A program made the translations under genes and the position numbers. Source: Gammaproteobacteria bacterium (GTDB taxonomy: Bacteria > Pseudomonadota > Gammaproteobacteria > DSM-16500). Taken from it: 6,372 nt of DNA. The notes under the pieces are model-generated. The model was not told the DNA's origin, searched no databases, and saw nothing but the letters and a program-made list of their open reading frames with translations. How positions within the stretch are numbered: the first letter of the stretch is position 1; every line of letters starts with the position of its first letter. Shown one piece after another: positions 4,833 to 6,372 of this stretch. The stretch is taken from assembly GCA_013287235.1 (NCBI GenBank), contig JABDEF010000061.1:1-6372 (forward strand), in the 5' to 3' direction.

Positions 4833-5774
4833 ATGGCGGAATGGTACGTGAAAGATTTAAGTCAATTAACGCACATATCGGTGCAAACACTGCATCATTA
4901 TGATCGTATTGGATTACTTAAACCTTCTGTTCGGTTACCTAACGGCTATCGCTTGTACTCTGAAAAAGATTTATTGAAACTACAACAGATTATCGCGCTT
5001 AAATTTTTTGGGTTTTCTTTAGCGGAAATCAAAAAATTATTGGAAACCAATGCAAATATGATAGATCATTTTGCGGTGCAATCCACTTTTTTAGAAGAAA
5101 AAGCCAAACAATTATTGAGTGCGAGTCGAGTCTTGCAAAAGATTATTTCGGATTGTAGTCACGATAAATCTATTCCTTGGCAAACGATTATTCAATTAAT
5201 TGAGGTTTATCATATGACACAGCAACTCGAAAAAACTTGGGTAGGTAAAGCATTAAGTCAAGAAGAGTTAAAGGATTATGCGCATTTTACCAAAGATTTA
5301 GAAAAACGCTTCAGTCCGAGTGAAAAAAAAGCGTTTGAAGAAAAATGGGCGGATTTGGCGAAAACCATTCATGCGAATTTAGATAAAAATCCAGAGAGTG
5401 AAATCGGCATCCAGTTGGGCAAGCGTTGTATGGAATGGGTAAATGCCATTTATACGAAAGAACATTTTTCTTTGCGGAAATCCATTTGGGATAAAGGATT
5501 TAAAGGCGGTTTGGGTGGTGAAGAACATGGATTAACTAAGGAATGTGTAGAATGGTTAGATAAAGCCATTACTGCGTATCAAATGCATAGGGCTATCACT
5601 ATTTTGGATCGTGTAGGGATAGATTCTGATTCAGAGGTACTTAACCGCTGGAATGCGTTATTAGAAGAAATATGTGGCGATGAAGACGCTTTGAAAAAGG
5701 ATGCACTGAATACCGTGTTAAATCTTGAAAGAGTTAGCTCGAAAGCAAAATTGTGGCTTAAAAAAATGAAATAA
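4833..5774 (+). CDS. MerR-family regulator with TipAS-like ligand-binding domain
   Basis: A 313-aa cytoplasmic transcription factor. The N-terminal MerR DNA-binding domain is clear: HTH YVKDLSQLTHISVQTLHHYD (5-24), then RIGLLKPSVRLPNGYRLYS (25-43) as linker and wing, and a second helical pair to about residue 70 (FGFSLAEIKKLL). A dimerising coiled-coil-like helix (about 76-108) follows. Residues about 125-250 match a TipAS-like domain in pattern: LEKRFSPSEKKAFEEKWADL, then PESEIGIQLGKRCMEW. TipAS domains of TipA/Mta/SkgA-type regulators capture amphipathic or thiopeptide drugs, turning on multidrug genes. About 60 residues follow the usual domain, possibly an extra helical segment. ATG 4833 is chosen because GAAGAGGA (4818-4825) ends 7 nt upstream and the MerR fold begins right after it; an in-frame opening from TTG 4746 would overlap the transporter with non-family sequence. 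The natural ligand and targets are unknown; the MFS gene 41 nt upstream is a candidate partner. Confidence 0.88.
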   Translation: MAEWYVKDLSQLTHISVQTLHHYDRIGLLKPSVRLPNGYRLYSEKDLLKLQQIIALKFFGFSLAEIKKLLETNANMIDHFAVQSTFLEEKAKQLLSASRVLQKIISDCSHDKSIPWQTIIQLIEVYHMTQQLEKTWVGKALSQEELKDYAHFTKDLEKRFSPSEKKAFEEKWADLAKTIHANLDKNPESEIGIQLGKRCMEWVNAIYTKEHFSLRKSIWDKGFKGGLGGEEHGLTKECVEWLDKAITAYQMHRAITILDRVGIDSDSEVLNRWNALLEEICGDEDALKKDALNTVLNLERVSSKAKLWLKKMK

Positions 5775-5787
5775 CTATTCCTTTATT

Positions 5788-5823
5788 CACCCCCTTTGCA
5801 AAAGGGGGGTGTAAATGCTTTTT
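5788..5823 (+). terminator. probable intrinsic terminator after the MerR gene
   Basis: CACCCCCTTT (5788-5797) pairs with GAAAG-type partner AAGGGGGGTG (5802-5811) in a 10-bp stem with one U-G pair, closed by a GCAA loop (5798-5801), a stable GNRA tetraloop. A run of five T (5819-5823) follows 7 nt after the stem, farther than ideal. It lies 13 nt after the MerR stop. Some bacteria carry such C5/G5 hairpins as dispersed intergenic repeats, so it may be either or both. Confidence 0.6.
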
Positions 5824-5828
5824 CCCTA

Positions 5829-5857
5829 TTGATTTTCAATGGCGGTCATATTATAAT
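5829..5857 (+). promoter_or_regulatory. sigma70-like promoter of the HTH-ATPase gene
   Basis: TTGATT (5829-5834) and a perfect TATAAT (5852-5857) are 17 bp apart. The predicted start near 5863-5865 leaves about 25 nt of untranslated leader before the ATG at 5889. The -10 box itself is part of the first copy of the TTATAAYT repeats, so a protein bound there would mask it. Confidence 0.65.
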
Positions 5858-5888
5858 TGATTATAACTTAATTTATAACTAGTTATAT
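5851..5888. promoter_or_regulatory. operator array: three TTATAAYT copies and a 14-bp palindrome
   Basis: TTATAATT (5851-5858), TTATAACT (5861-5868) and TTATAACT (5873-5880) lie in the same orientation at 10- and 12-bp steps, about one helical turn. A fourth copy is inverted (AGTTATAT, 5881-5888). The last two form the perfect palindrome TATAACTAGTTATA (5874-5887), ending one base before the start codon. The array covers the -10 box, the predicted transcript start and the whole leader, which suits cooperative repression, plausibly by the HTH protein encoded next. Confidence 0.5.
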
Positions 5889-6372
5889 ATGAAAAATCAA
5901 GCAAAAGAAATTAAAAAATATATATTAAACAATGTATTGCGTCATTCTCGTGATATTGTTCAGAATGCTGCTGCTCATTTTAATGTTTCGAGAATGACAA
6001 TTCATAGACATTTAAATAAGTTGCTTGATCAAAAAAAACTTCTTAAAAGTGGTATCACGAACAGTGTGAAATACTATTTACCCAGTCAATTGAATCGAGA
6101 ATTTTCTTATAAAACTTCACCTACACTTTCTGAATTCATCGTATTCAAAAATGATATTGAAGATGTTGTTTGTTGTATGTCAGAAAATGTGAGCAATATA
6201 TGTGTATATGGTTTTACAGAAATTTTCAATAATGCCATTGATCATTCACGTGGTAAAAAAATCATTGTTTCTACCTTTTTCAAGAATAAAAAATTATCTA
6301 TTTCTATTGAAGATGATGGGATAGGTATTTTTAAGAATATTTATGATTACTTTCAATTGGATGATATTAGAA
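5889..6372 (+). CDS. HTH and GHKL/HATPase-domain regulatory protein, N-terminal 161 residues (cut by right edge)
   Basis: The frame from ATG 5889 runs open to the end of the window. Residues about 5-65 form a winged helix-turn-helix of DeoR/HTH_11 style, with NVSRMTIHRHLNKLLDQ (32-48) as turn and recognition helix. Residues from about 80 onward begin an ATPase of the histidine-kinase/anti-sigma-factor (GHKL) fold: N box EIFNNAIDHS (Glu111, Asn115, His119) and G1 box EDDGIGI (Asp142, Gly144, Gly146). No phosphoacceptor-His dimerisation domain lies between them, so it is not an ordinary sensor kinase. I recall HTH-HATPase proteins that continue into a STAS-like (DUF4325) domain, a one-chain counterpart of anti-sigma kinase plus antagonist; that part would be outside the window. 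No Shine-Dalgarno site precedes the ATG, and TAG at 5880 closes the frame upstream. Several stretches are visibly more AT-rich than the transport genes (hand counts of 23-28% GC in 6181-6300). Confidence 0.8.
   Translation, partial: MKNQAKEIKKYILNNVLRHSRDIVQNAAAHFNVSRMTIHRHLNKLLDQKKLLKSGITNSVKYYLPSQLNREFSYKTSPTLSEFIVFKNDIEDVVCCMSENVSNICVYGFTEIFNNAIDHSRGKKIIVSTFFKNKKLSISIEDDGIGIFKNIYDYFQLDDIR

Overview
The window looks like a piece of chromosome from an AT-rich gammaproteobacterium, most likely a host-associated one near Legionellales/Coxiellales. This is inferred from protein style (a Pht-like MFS carrier, a GadC-like permease, a Nit-type amidase), low GC, and a palindromic repeat inside a reading frame of the kind known from intracellular bacteria. 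No database search was possible, so the taxonomy is a guess. No rRNA, tRNA, CRISPR array, transposase or phage gene was seen.

Layout. (1) 1-635: the 3' part of a gene whose frame is open to the left edge. It is unrecognised, basic, cysteine-bearing, and carries a 72-bp GC-rich inverted repeat in frame near its end. (2) 632-3252: a sigma70-like promoter whose -35 box contains the previous stop codon, then a palindrome resembling a trp operator, then three overlapping genes: a YerC/TrpR-like regulator, an APC amino acid permease and a Nit-family amidohydrolase. This reads as one amino acid/amide uptake and salvage operon with a self-controlled promoter. (3) 3253-4791: a 243-bp leader followed by a 12-TM MFS transporter. 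The leader holds a short reading frame with three Leu codons followed by six Val codons broken by one Lys, then a hairpin. This is the layout of a branched-chain amino acid attenuator. The Val-codon segment can also pair with the start codon of the transporter. (4) 4780-5774: a MerR regulator with a TipAS-like C-terminal domain. Its promoter has the 19-bp spacer and internal dyad typical of MerR-controlled promoters. (5) 5788-5823: a GC-rich hairpin, probably a terminator. (6) 5829-6372: a good promoter, an array of TTATAAYT sites ending in a perfect 14-bp palindrome, and the first 161 codons of a protein with a DNA-binding HTH and a GHKL/HATPase domain, cut by the right edge.

How it fits together: two transport units for small nitrogenous nutrients each carry a distinct predicted sensor (a TrpR-like repressor, a Val/Leu leader peptide). 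They are followed by two regulatory genes that each seem to have their own operator. The most novel candidates are the Val-rich leader with its structures, the in-frame palindromic element, and the HTH-ATPase gene with its site array.
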